NCBI RefSeq assembly: GCF_051020985.1
Contig: NC_135003.1
Location: forward strand, 7,805,501-7,869,500
DNA length: 64,000 bases
Origin: Nomia melanderi
Taxonomy: Eukaryota; Arthropoda; Insecta; Hymenoptera; Halictidae
Direction of reading: 5' to 3'
Shown here: piece after piece, positions 29,215 through 39,904 of the stretch
Layout of the letters: every line of letters begins with the position of its first letter
How positions within the stretch are numbered: the first letter of the stretch is position 1
Made by a program: the position numbers and the translations under genes
The notes under the pieces: generated by a model
What the model was told of the DNA's origin: nothing
What the model saw: the letters and a program-made list of their open reading frames with translations, nothing else
Databases searched by the model: none

Positions 29215-31324
29215 TTACTTTGTCCGCGCGGAAATTCACGAAAACTCCTGTCGCCCTGGCCGGTCGCAGAAGCGATTTCATTGGATCGCTGGAAATTCCG
29301 ACGTCGAAGACCTCCTTTGAGACGGCGTCGGCCCGCCACTTACAGTGTCTCGATTGCGCGAATGTTTCTATTAGTTCGATGTGTAATTTCGCCCCGGGAG
29401 CCCCGAAAGTGGGAACGAAATTCGTCGGTGGAAGAAGATTCTTCCGCGGTTGGAAGCGTCGCGCCTTTAATACGCGAAAGTTTCGAGGAGACTCTTCTCT
29501 TCGGCGAAAGTGGCGCGTCCGGATTGTTCTTATTTTATTACTGTGTACTGCTTGCTGATTGCCTCCAGTTGAGATTTTTAATATTAATCTGCGGTGTATA
29601 CGTTTGTGATATTAGTGAATTGTATGACGGTAGGATGAAATGTGATTTATTGGTATTACGAACTTCTGCAAGTTTAAGTTTCATATTGTGAATTCGCATT
29701 TTATTGTGGTAGATATCTTTTATCGTAGTTTGGATTGCATTCGTATCGTTAGGTTCTAATACATAGGTATCAGAATTAGATAAAATTAGATCGATACAAT
29801 TAAAAACTAGTCTTGTTATGTTTATTTAATTTTTTACTTAACTTTTTACTTGGTATAGGTTTCACTCTTTTATCGAAAGTAATATAATGATAAAGTTATT
29901 TATTTCTTTACATTATTATTATATTAGTATATGTAAGTGTTACTTACTGAAAGTATTATGTTTTGATTAAAATATGGGATTGATATTGCTTATTCCTTGT
30001 TGTTAGTTGATATCCGTTTTGACAAAGTCGACTGTAATTAACGCGATTACTTTTATTAAAATATGTTCGGTTACCTATAGGCAATTACAATGCTTAAATG
30101 AATTTGTAAACAACAATTGAGCGACGGTAAAAAGATTTTCATCGGAAACAATTTCAGTGCGGCGAGCTTTCATAAAAAAGGGGGACAAAGAAAATTATTG
30201 GCCGTAGCTGCGCATGTACATGGAAATATTGGATTACTTCATGAAAGCAAAATTTAACGATCGTCACGATGAAAGCTACGGGAAAATAAACCGGGGGGAA
30301 ATATGAGAACAAAACGGGGCTACAACTTTATTCGTGCTTTCGTGCCCTTTGTTCCGTGGCGAAGTGCAACGAAAAAATAATTATAGCTCTACAAATCGCA
30401 AAAACTTTAACAACCAAATTGCCTTGAATATACACGATGTTTTTCTGCAAAGCGAGGAAAGGATAATGTTCTTTGATAATACAAATTATGTTTATTCACT
30501 TACATCTATTTTTCTTTTTCCTTAAAAACCCAATATTCAAGAGGAAACTTTTTTGTTTAAATTATTTAATCTTATTGTCGCTACCAAAGTACAATAAATT
30601 TAATTTGTGTACAATTAATATCATGCAGCTTTTAAGACGCTTTTGAGATTGAAAATTTAATGAAATTCTTCTGCTACAAAGATGGAAGTTAAACAAAAAC
30701 TTTACGTTCGCTTTTAATAAGTTGAAGTTACACTATTCGACAAGTAAACATCTCACTCATAGTACCTACACAAACTTCAGAGTTCAAAAGCGTTCAGAAA
30801 GTATATATAACTTAACCTTAATCTCACCAAAGAATTGGAAACTCTTGAAATAACAGTCATTTTTAAAACTTGGTAGCTTCATTCACTTGGATCGAAGTGT
30901 TTCAAGTATCTCCATAACATTTTCCGTAATAATTCTTTCGTCCCTTTAAAAGGTTCTCCCGTATTCAATAAAAACGCAAAAAATCACGACTAGTGCATCC
31001 CTACATGTTAAATGATATCCCAATCACGCAGACAAACTATCTGCAGCAGGAATGCAAATACCACCGGAACGTCTCTAACAAATGATCAATCGCTCGCTCG
31101 TGACACTGCGATGCGACTCGCATAATCAACGATGAAAAGAAACAATTACTAACAATTCCATTCATCAGCCGCATAAACTGCAACCGCTCCGCGCGAAAGA
31201 GTAATTTTCAGGCTGTTTACGCACCTCGTCACGTGCCGCGGTGTAAGAGAATGAAACGTGCTTGTTAGAACTAATTGAAGATTCAGCCAATTCTTCAAGC
31301 TGCTTCAATTCTTGTCAGTACATC
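29215..31324. other. No gene recognised (29.2-31.3 kb)
   Basis: After a GC-rich 300 bp the sequence turns AT-rich up to the hAT insertion. Frames of 168 and 208 codons overlapping 29052-29691 are in different registers of the same GC-rich segment and run out of a simple-sequence tract; neither looks like a protein. Confidence 0.45.
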
Positions 31325-31332
31325 CTCTACGA
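31325..31332. repeat. Left target-site duplication of the hAT element
   Basis: CTCTACGA, identical to the copy directly after the right terminus at 31928-31935. Confidence 0.9.
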
Positions 31333-31927
31333 CAGTGGTTCTTAACCTTTCGTTTACCGCATACACCCTTGGAATAATTTTTCCCTGTCGCAGACAATGT
31401 GCATTAAATATGCATATATAACACAAACGTACTGTTGGGAAATCATTTAACGATTTATGACGCTGATTTAGTATTCATCAATACACTAAACCAATGAAAA
31501 CTATAAATAAAACACACTATGCTCTAGTACATATCAAACGATCTACGATCATATAAACACTGATCGATGTTCAGCAACACTATGATAGAGTAAGTTGACA
31601 CTCTTTAACTCCATCAAATAAATGTTTCACCCCACTTTTTCATATATATTTCCGAACTGTTATCTCCAATATAGAAAATAAAGTCCAAAGTATAGTACAA
31701 CATGATTTTCATTGAATCATTAAATCAAACGAAAATTACGGAAACTAAAAATTGAAAAATGCATCAAATTAGCCTATATAATCTCCCCTATATAAAGGCT
31801 GTTAAAAGGTTACGTAGCATGCGTTAAATGGCGTTAAATTACGTATTCCTATAGTTTGCACCATAGACACCTAGAAAGAACTTCGCAATCCTTCGGAAGT
31901 CCGCGGATCACCGGTTAAGAGCTACTG
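31333..31927. mobile_element. Non-autonomous hAT-type DNA transposon (595 bp)
   Basis: The left end reads CAGTGGTTCTTAACC and the right end, on the opposite strand, CAGTAGCTCTTAACC: 13 of 15 terminal positions match. A perfect 8-bp direct duplication CTCTACGA flanks it at 31325-31332 and 31928-31935. An 8-bp target site plus CAGTG-type ends is diagnostic of the hAT superfamily. The interior is AT-rich with no transposase-like frame, so it depends on a transposase supplied from elsewhere. The intact duplication points to a fairly recent insertion. Confidence 0.9.
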
Positions 31928-31935
31928 CTCTACGA
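31928..31935. repeat. Right target-site duplication of the hAT element
   Basis: CTCTACGA, identical to the copy directly before the left terminus at 31325-31332. Confidence 0.9.
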
Positions 31936-34483
31936 TTCCGAGGACGACGATGCTTGGTCGGCGGCTGTGGCAAGGCATCTTCTTCGCGGGGAAACAACGA
32001 AACACCAGTTGATTAATAGCGGTACATGCCAGACTCGGCATCCCGTGTCTCTACCTTCCTCTGCTACGTTCATCCCTCCACGTGTTCCAGGAAGGTACTC
32101 CATTCTTCCTGTCTCCCTTCTTTACTCCTTCCTTCCTCACTTTTGCTACCCGACGCCGTACGAGGTTATTTATCATTCGCGTGTTTCCGTGCCTTATCAA
32201 TTTCACCGAGTCTAACGACCGCGCGGCGGTGTTCTTAATTTTTTAACCCGCCGCGCTCGCATGTGGAACAAATGGTCCGTGTCTGACACATCGCGGATAC
32301 CACTACTGCGTCTTCGGTCGTGGTTCTTGCGCGCGCGGCTCGGCGTTCCGCTGGTTCTCGTGCCGCTCGCCGCTTCGTGCGTCTGCCGGTGAAAGATCCG
32401 TTGGAACGATGGGACGTCTACGGAATTAAGGGAACAATTTCGAACGTGTTCTGACAGGTGCGCGAACGTTAACAACGTTATCGCGATGTGTCGGGGGAAA
32501 CACTGGTGGCTAACCGTTTTGCTGCGGAGGTAATCGAGAAGGGTTTAATCTATGGTAAACGGGGGAAAGGTTGAACGTTTGTTTGGTTTGATTTATGAGA
32601 TGTGAACGAAATGTCTTTTTGATTGTATTGTTAAGTAATAGTACTGTAGTATTCAATTGTAATAGGAAATGCGTAGTAGTTAATTGTGGTATTGTTAATT
32701 GGAGGCTAACTTCTTGGTTTGTAACGTCAAGTTAGATGAATAGATCCATTATTATTAAAATATAAATCCTTGTTTATGTGAATATAAGTCTTTTGCCTGT
32801 AATTGTATTATTCTTTAGTTACATTTTAGCAGATACATCTCTTCGTTATTTATTTATTGTATATAAAATTTGATGGTGGAAAATATGTAAATCGAGTATC
32901 TTTCCGAAGGAAACGGAGGAAAATTTGAGTTTGGTTTAACCCGGAGCGGTACGGCAATGTCTTTGAGAAAGAATAATGCGCCTCCACCGTGAAGATTACA
33001 TCAATGCATCTGTCATGTGCATGCCGCTCGCGTCTGTTCAGTCCGAAGAACGTTCAGTCGAGCAATGTAGGTACGCGCGTCAGAAGAATCGACAAATCTG
33101 TACTCGTTTCAGAAAAAGACAGATAGCGTTCAAGAGAACAACATAAGGAATCGTTTTCTTTAACAAACCATCTCTTTATTCGCCAAGTAATAGCATCATT
33201 GGAATGTCGATTTAACACGCAAACTCAACTTTTATATCCAATTATTTAAGATCTTCTTCATTTCAACATCTACATGAAAAAAGATTTTCATTAAATTTAT
33301 CCCGATTAAGTTCATCCCGATTCGCTCTTCAAATGTCCGTTTGTCTCAATTTACTTCTAGCATTTACTTATTTTATTACAATCTTGAAATAATTTCTAGA
33401 CCCTTTGGAATATCATAGGCTCCGCGCCCGAGGTATTCTCAGCGGACCCATTATATTGGCCGGACCAATTACATTACTTCCCGTACCGAGGTATGTTACA
33501 CTTTCCGAAATTGAAATCTCTCAAGCCGTGGAACTGATTCTAAGTATGAGCAGGCGTATTTGTTCCCGAACTCGCGAAGTTCCGATCAAATACCACGGAA
33601 AATCTTCCTACTTCGTGGCAGTCGGTTGTCCATCGTTTCCAGAATATTAACCGAGTTCCGTCATCAACCGCTAATTTTATAGGTTGTTATTTATACGCGG
33701 TGACCGAAAGAATCCGGAGCCAATCGTCCACCTGACAATTCAAGGATCGTGGCGCGGACACGTGATTGGCATACCAGAGGCGGAAATTTTGGCTAAGAAT
33801 TGGAATTCCTGAAAATACATCCTCTCTGATACTTTGGCAAGAAGTGACACTGCTGTCGTACAGCAGCATTGCGAATGCTGCCTCGAATAGAGCAGTTTGA
33901 TCCTTAGTGAATGAAACCACCGGTGTATACACTAGTATCTTTGCCCTTAAATACATACAAATTGATTTTCGTTACCATTTGTTGTTATTTCTATTCTTGC
34001 TGTTGCTGTTATCAATTCCGTTTATATTGCCTTGATACCTATAATGATTGAAACTTGTGTCAAACGGAATAGAACCATACACGTGCACTTGAATTAAGGT
34101 TACAATGTGTTTTACAGTATCACAAATCAGATATCCTATTAAAAGAACGGATAACATAATAACAAAGTACAATTATTATAAGTAAACAATCAAGAAACAC
34201 AATGACCACGTCCGCAAACTTCGGCGGACGTCTGTCCAAAATAAAAATCCACCGTCAGCTCCATTCAACTGTACAATACACAAACGCATAATGCAAATAC
34301 TCCAAACTCCAGTATCCACCTGACCATACAAACTAGAAGCGCGCGTTGCGCCGAGCAATTGCATAATAAATAAATTTCGCTACATCATCATCGATCGAAA
34401 GGTTATCGCTGGCTATTCACGACGAAATTCCGAATTTTTGCGAATGAAAAAGGGGAGATAAGTGTCCAGTTGCTTGTGAAACG

Positions 34484-34520
34484 GTGTGCGTGCGTGTACG
34501 CGTGCGTGCGTGCGTGGGCG
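34484..34520 (+). repeat. (GTGC)n alternating purine-pyrimidine tract
   Basis: GTGTGCGTGCGTGTACGC followed by GTGC units. Strictly alternating purine/pyrimidine, a class able to adopt Z-DNA. Confidence 0.75.
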
Positions 34521-36380
34521 AGCACGTGCATTAGAGTGATCGATGATACTCGAGGACGGACGGCCTGCCGGCTGGTTAGTCAAGTAGATGCATCAGCTGC
34601 AATTGCGCTCCGGGATTCGGATTTCAATGAACGGGTTCGAGTCGAAATCGTATAGAAATAGACGGTGGTTAGCAGCCGCTCGTTTACGTTATATTGCGAT
34701 CGTGCATTGTGCAAACTCGCGCTCGCGCGGACTCGTATGATGGATTAAAAAGCACAAGCCCGGCAATCGGACCGGACGCGGCCAGCCATGCGCTCGCGAG
34801 CGCACAAATCCACGACCCGCTTCCCTTCTGTATTCCCGATTCGCGTTTGAAATTTATAACTCCGGTAATACGGTACACGGGTGCACCGTGTACGGAACGC
34901 GGAGTTGTAATAGGATGCATCTATTTTCATTGCGACGCATTCATTCACCTTACTTTCTGGCTTCGGAATTTATAATAGTCCTTGAAAATATTGGACAACC
35001 ACCGTAGCGTAACGCAAACGCTGCTTCTTAGGATTTGTTTCATTCTTTCTCGTGTATATCACGAACTATTTGGAAGATCTTTCCCTTGGGAAAAGGATTT
35101 CAACATTGTCCGAAACAGAGATTTGTTTATATGATTTCTTGTCAATAAATCGCTTCCTTTTCATTGAATTTTTATTAATTTTTCTAAAATTTCTACAAAT
35201 CTCTAAATTTGTCGCAACAAGCAGTGTTTTCGTGACTTTTATGAAATGCAATGTCTTTTAGAGACTCGTTCATTGTGGTTGCGACGGTGAGGGTTGTTTG
35301 TTTCTTCATGAATGATTTATTTATCGAACTACTCGATGATGTTATTCGAATGCGAGACACAAGTATCGTCATTGTAATTTGATCATCATCGTCCGCCACG
35401 TACTTTCAATTTCCCAGTATAAAGCCTGGTGATGCAATTCGAACGATAACGGTCGCCTCTGTTTTACGACTTTCGATGACGCGCGACCCGATATCCGTAT
35501 GCTGGCGACTCGGTTGCCTCTACAAAGTGAGAGACCGGGGGTGGTTTACGTTCGCCGAACGAAAAATAACGGAATGCCTGTGTTGCCGGCGATATTCGAT
35601 TGTTACAATCGTTACTACGCGCCGCGCGCCCCTATATATTCAACACTGCGACGGTGTAATAACAGTATTGTCGCGTTACTTCGTACCAAATACGTTTATT
35701 CCTTCTTCTTATGTACCAGCGAATAGAGTGAACACCGGACAGCTTGAAATTTTCAGTTACACGCAAACATGCATCTTTAATTTTTCAACTTGTTTCCATA
35801 ATCTCGAATTTTTATTCCATATAAATCCCCCGACATTTTACCGCTATTATTTCATTCAGGCGTTTTTAACGTTTTCCTCATATAGGATAGTAAACGTTCG
35901 ATTTTCTTTTGAAATTATATTTCCGTTCTGTTCTACATTTCTTACTGATAGACTTTTTCACGAATATTGTTCAATAAAGAAATAATCGTTCACATAATTT
36001 ACTTCTTATTTGAACTTCGTATTTGATGTGTTTTGAAAGATTTCTATACGTCATGGGTAAATATCTGTACTGCTACTTCATAAGTTCGCCAAATAGATTA
36101 AGATAATTAATATAATTATGTTAGTGACAAAAGTTGTTAGATTTACAGACTAAATGTGAAATATGCTTTCGTTGACGGTTCGCGGCCGTCAATTTCTTGG
36201 ACAGACTTATAGTCGTAGGGCCGCGCGTGCGCCACTGGGTAATGCATTCCCAGCCGTAATATCCGTGACAGTGTCTGTCGCGTCAGGTAATCCAACGTGA
36301 ATTTGCCGCATAAATATTGCCGAGTCGCGACAAATAGATATGTAGGCCACGAGCCCGTCATCAGTCAGGGAAGGCACGTC

Positions 36381-36540
36381 ATTAATAGAATGGAACGCGC
36401 AGGCGCCGCCGACCCCGCGAACACGGCAGGGTAATTAATATTAACGGCACGGGCATCGGTGTAATTACAATTAAATAACGTCGCCGTAATTAACACTATT
36501 GTATCGTGGCGCGTGGTTCTGTGTCACGGCGACCGAATTC
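36381..36540. promoter_or_regulatory. TAATTA-rich block, enhancer candidate
   Basis: Three TAATTA homeodomain cores (in GTAATTAATA, GTAATTACAA and GTAATTAACA) lie within about 70 bp, in otherwise GC/CpG-rich unique sequence. Neither strand is convincingly coding. Typical look of an insect developmental enhancer; function is inferred. Confidence 0.3.
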
Positions 36541-36804
36541 AGAGGTTGGGGCTTATACAGGCTCGTCAAAAAAGAATTCAAGATTCATGTTCAGTAGATT
36601 AAACTCGCGAGAGATTGCACGAATATTTTATATTAATATTTAACGTGCAATGTAGTCTAGATATAAAAGGTGCAGTAAAATAGATTTCAATTACTCGAAC
36701 ATTTAATATCTAATCATTGCAATTAATAAAAAATAGACTCACTAAAAATGAAAGAGATTGCGAAATCATTTTTTCACGATACTGGCACAGCCAAGTTTAC
36801 TTTT

Positions 36805-37023
36805 TCAACACTAAGACGGGTCAAAATGACCCATTCTTTATTTCTTCTTTATGTAATTATTAAAGAGATGACAGATGTTTCTCTGAAAAATTATTAAAGA
36901 ATTTGATTTCACAATACGCAAACTGAATCGTAAATCACTTAAAGCCCCAATAGATACATTCTTGGAGTTTCTTTAGAGGAATTTCAAAAAATCAATTGAA
37001 TTTCTTGGTAGTTTTAGTGTTAA
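36805..37023. mobile_element. Small TTAA-flanked (piggyBac-like) MITE, copy A
   Basis: About 219 bp. The right end is TTAA (37020-37023) preceded by the inverted terminus CACTAAAACTACC. The left end is CACTAAGAC, preceded by TCAA, which I take to be a decayed TTAA. A perfect 6-3-6 palindrome, GGGTCAAAATGACCC (36818-36832), lies just inside the left end. It shares terminal sequence and the subterminal palindrome design with the element at 55348-55571. No coding capacity. The piggyBac-like label rests on TTAA flanks and short termini only. Confidence 0.7.
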
Positions 37024-39484
37024 TAACGTAAATGTTAACGATTGAGCATTTGTGTATAAATAAACAGTAATGTTATTCAATTTTGTTTTCAATAACATAA
37101 AAATGCACTGGCATTCGAATATAATTAAGCACGCTTAAAATACAGCTGCTCTTGCACACTTTTATCGCGCGAACACGTTTGTCCCCCGGTACGCGCGAAA
37201 ATCGGTGAAGTGAGAAAATCGTATTAGGAGGAAGAAGATTACGCGAGTAAATATGGTTGGCCCGATTTTTGTTTTATTTTCCCCGATATAAAGCTTCACC
37301 TGTATAGCACGGTTGTGTAACGTGTTTGCATCTGGTAAAAGGAGGAAAAGTTCGAGACGTTGCGACAGAAGGACGAAATCGTTCCTAAAAAATTGTACGA
37401 AAGTTCCTTCTAGCGCGGCGTGAGTTTTCAACTGTTGGAAGCACTCGTGAATATACGCAATTTGAAAATGCAGAAGTTTTCAGCGGCGTTGCTCGAATGC
37501 ACCGCTCGAAAACTGTAAGCACTTCGTCCTGTAAAAGCGTAAAAGCACCCTGGCTCGTTTTTCTGTCTCTCTCTTTCTCTTTTTGTCGCTCTCTTTCCCC
37601 CGTTCCCTCCTCTTGCCCCGTTTTATTCGGTCATCGGTATCAAATCCGTGTCAATAGCTATTATAATCGTTAACGCTGTCGCTGTCTCCAGTCTGTTCTC
37701 TTTAACCTTTGCCACTGATGTAATCTAATGTTGCCAACCAAGGGGAAACTGGGAAAAAGTGTCCCTGAACTTTCATACGATACCGTTACGCGTATCGTCG
37801 CGCGCGAACAGCGAAAAAGATTATTGGCAGAAGAAAGGTATCCTTAGGGAATTGTTAATAAAAAATGTATAGTTAATTATATGTTCACTTGGAGCTACGT
37901 AACTATTTATTGAATATGAATATATTTTATTTAATGCGACACTTTTTGAAGCTAACAATTTGATTGCCCGGAAACCAGCAGGCGAGATGACATACTTTAG
38001 ATACAAAAATATAATTACTTAACGTAATTTGATGATTCCGTGGAACGGAGGTGTAACGAGTGTACTTTCTGTTGGATTGCGCGGAAATTAAAACCGGTAA
38101 GCCATGGAACGGAAGGAAAATGCGGGAATAAAAGCGCAGTAAAAAATGTCCATTGGATATAATCGGGGAGTACGATACGAATCTGTGTTTGCGCCCATTT
38201 TGTTCTGTTATTTGAATATGAGTTTAATCATCTTTTATAATACAGGTATGAATAAATTTCAATAATTAAACGGATTAAAGTGGTACATCAATTTTTCGTG
38301 TAAACATTTACAGAATTGCTGTTGTTCTTGCCTACAGATAGAATTTTCGGAATGAAAATGTTAAACAGGAGAATACCAGTAAATTGTCCGAGATAATGTC
38401 ATAATCTTCTGTTACTACTTATTCGGGTAAATCGGTGCGTTAGGATGGCTGACCGTTTGCTACGAGGTTTCTAGTGTTAATACACTGTTCTCCTTCTTCT
38501 CGGGGTAATTTCAGCGGCATGAACGAGCATCCCTCACGGAGGATAACGTGGCCTGCTCGCATAAATATTCCGCTGGAAGTTTATTACGTCAATAACGCAT
38601 ATCAAAGGAGGAATGAAAACCACAGTAACGAGATTGCGAAAAAGGAAAGAAAATCGTTATTCACAATAAAATCGCTGCCATTGATGTATGCTGCCGTTCA
38701 AAAGTTTGGAGAACCCCTTTCCATTCAAATAAATGAATACATATTTTCCTATGCATATTTATGTCATAATGATACAGTTTAAGCAGAAATTTTCTATGAT
38801 CGTCACAGGGTGCATCGTATCGTAAATACTGTTCAAAAAAAGCTCTTTCAAAAACTGAAGCACCCTACAAATTTTTAAACTTGTATTCAATAATTAATGA
38901 GCATATTCTCTAGGATATATTCAGATCAGAGAAGCGATACGATAATCTTGGTTCTTTCAAATGAACCAGAAAACATTTGAAGTACTTCAGTTAGTCGTTA
39001 CTTGGTAATAAAGTTTCTGTAATTTTGCGGAATACAGTCTTCAGAGCCTTCAAGTTCCAATTGCCTTTTCATTTATTGTTAATAATGAGGAGTATTTATT
39101 GATTACTTAAGCTTGTGAATTCTACTAATGCGTTCTTATAAAATCAATTATCGCCTTTTACATTTTCGTGTTCTCCTTGTTTAAGGATTTCTGCGATATG
39201 AAAGCAAGCAGGGACATCATTAGAAGGTGTTTCGAAGGGACTTCCATCCACAATCTGTTCGGTCTTAGAAAACACCATTATTGTGAGATGGGCATAGTCG
39301 AGATAGCTATTGAAGAGATAACGATGTCGCCCGGATAACGAATCCTATTGAATCAGATCTTCAATAAAGCTTCTAATATAGTCATAGGCCCCCCATTATT
39401 GCTCTGTGCGCCACACTTTGGGGTATTTGCCTCCCAAATGTGGTGAAAAACATTATCCACGTGAAATCATGCGTATAAGGTTTG
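37024..39484. other. No gene recognised (37.0-39.5 kb)
   Basis: Unique sequence. GTTCAAAAGTTTGGAGAAC at about 38697 resembles Tc1-type termini, but no inverted partner was found. CTAGTGTTAA at 38471-38480 resembles one end of the CACTA-ended MITE family, also without a partner. Confidence 0.4.
37559..37602 (+). repeat. Short CT-rich tract
   Basis: TCTGTCTCTCTCTTTCTC with a few interruptions; simple sequence next to a C-run. Confidence 0.65.
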
Positions 39485-39770
39485 TTTAGTAGAATTTGGT
39501 GTTGTTTTTGGTATCATTGGAAAAAGCAAAGCCTACTCTTCAATATAGAAAAAGAATTGAGTATTATTGTTCATAATTGAAATAGCTACAACAATTTTTA
39601 TTCGACGTTGCTCGCGGAGCGTCACGTAGTCCTCGCATCAACACGGAATTTTTTATTTTAGGACTAACTTAGAAGAATGTCATGTCGTTTTTAGTATCAT
39701 TGGAAAGACAAAAGCCTATTTAGTATAGTATAAAAATTGGTTGCATTACTCTATATATTGAAACAAACCA
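39485..39770. repeat. Two direct copies of a ~65-100-bp unit, 183 bp apart
   Basis: Copy 1 begins at 39486 and copy 2 at 39669. Both contain GTATCATTGGAAA, followed within a few bases by AAAGCCTA and a TATAG, and preceded by TTAG.AGAAT. The sequence further right ends in CACTTTAGGGTTAA at about 39891-39904, which could be a transposon end. The block is likely part of an old non-autonomous element whose left boundary I could not place. Confidence 0.55.
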
Positions 39771-39904
39771 TTTGATTCCATTTTCTGTGGAACAGTCTAT
39801 GGAAATGAACGCTTGCATAAACGTCTGAACTGTAAGACCGACTGATAAATTTGTTATTATCCGACTTCCATGATGGGAAACGAAAAGCGTGCACTTTAGG
39901 GTTA

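Larger units (their letters stand above)
31936..36804. other. No gene recognised (31.9-36.8 kb)
   Basis: Unique sequence containing the (GTGC)n tract and the TAATTA-rich block. A 169-codon plus-strand frame (35476-35985) in fairly AT-rich DNA is longer than usual by chance but shows no motif. Adjacent minus-strand frames at 33687-33956 and 33972-34172 are also unfamiliar; the latter has a hydrophobic start. Confidence 0.4.

Noticed and set aside
33687..34172. Two adjacent minus-strand frames (89 and 66 codons), the upstream one with a hydrophobic N-terminus
   Set aside because: Could not be joined by convincing GT/AG sites and neither resembles a known family.
35476..35985. 169-codon plus-strand open frame in AT-rich DNA
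   Set aside because: Longer than expected, but residues look random, there is no motif, signal or splice context, and frequent Phe/Tyr/Ile follow AT content.
38697..38725. GTTCAAAAGTTTGGAGAAC resembling a Tc1/mariner terminus
   Set aside because: No inverted partner or TA duplication found within several hundred bases.
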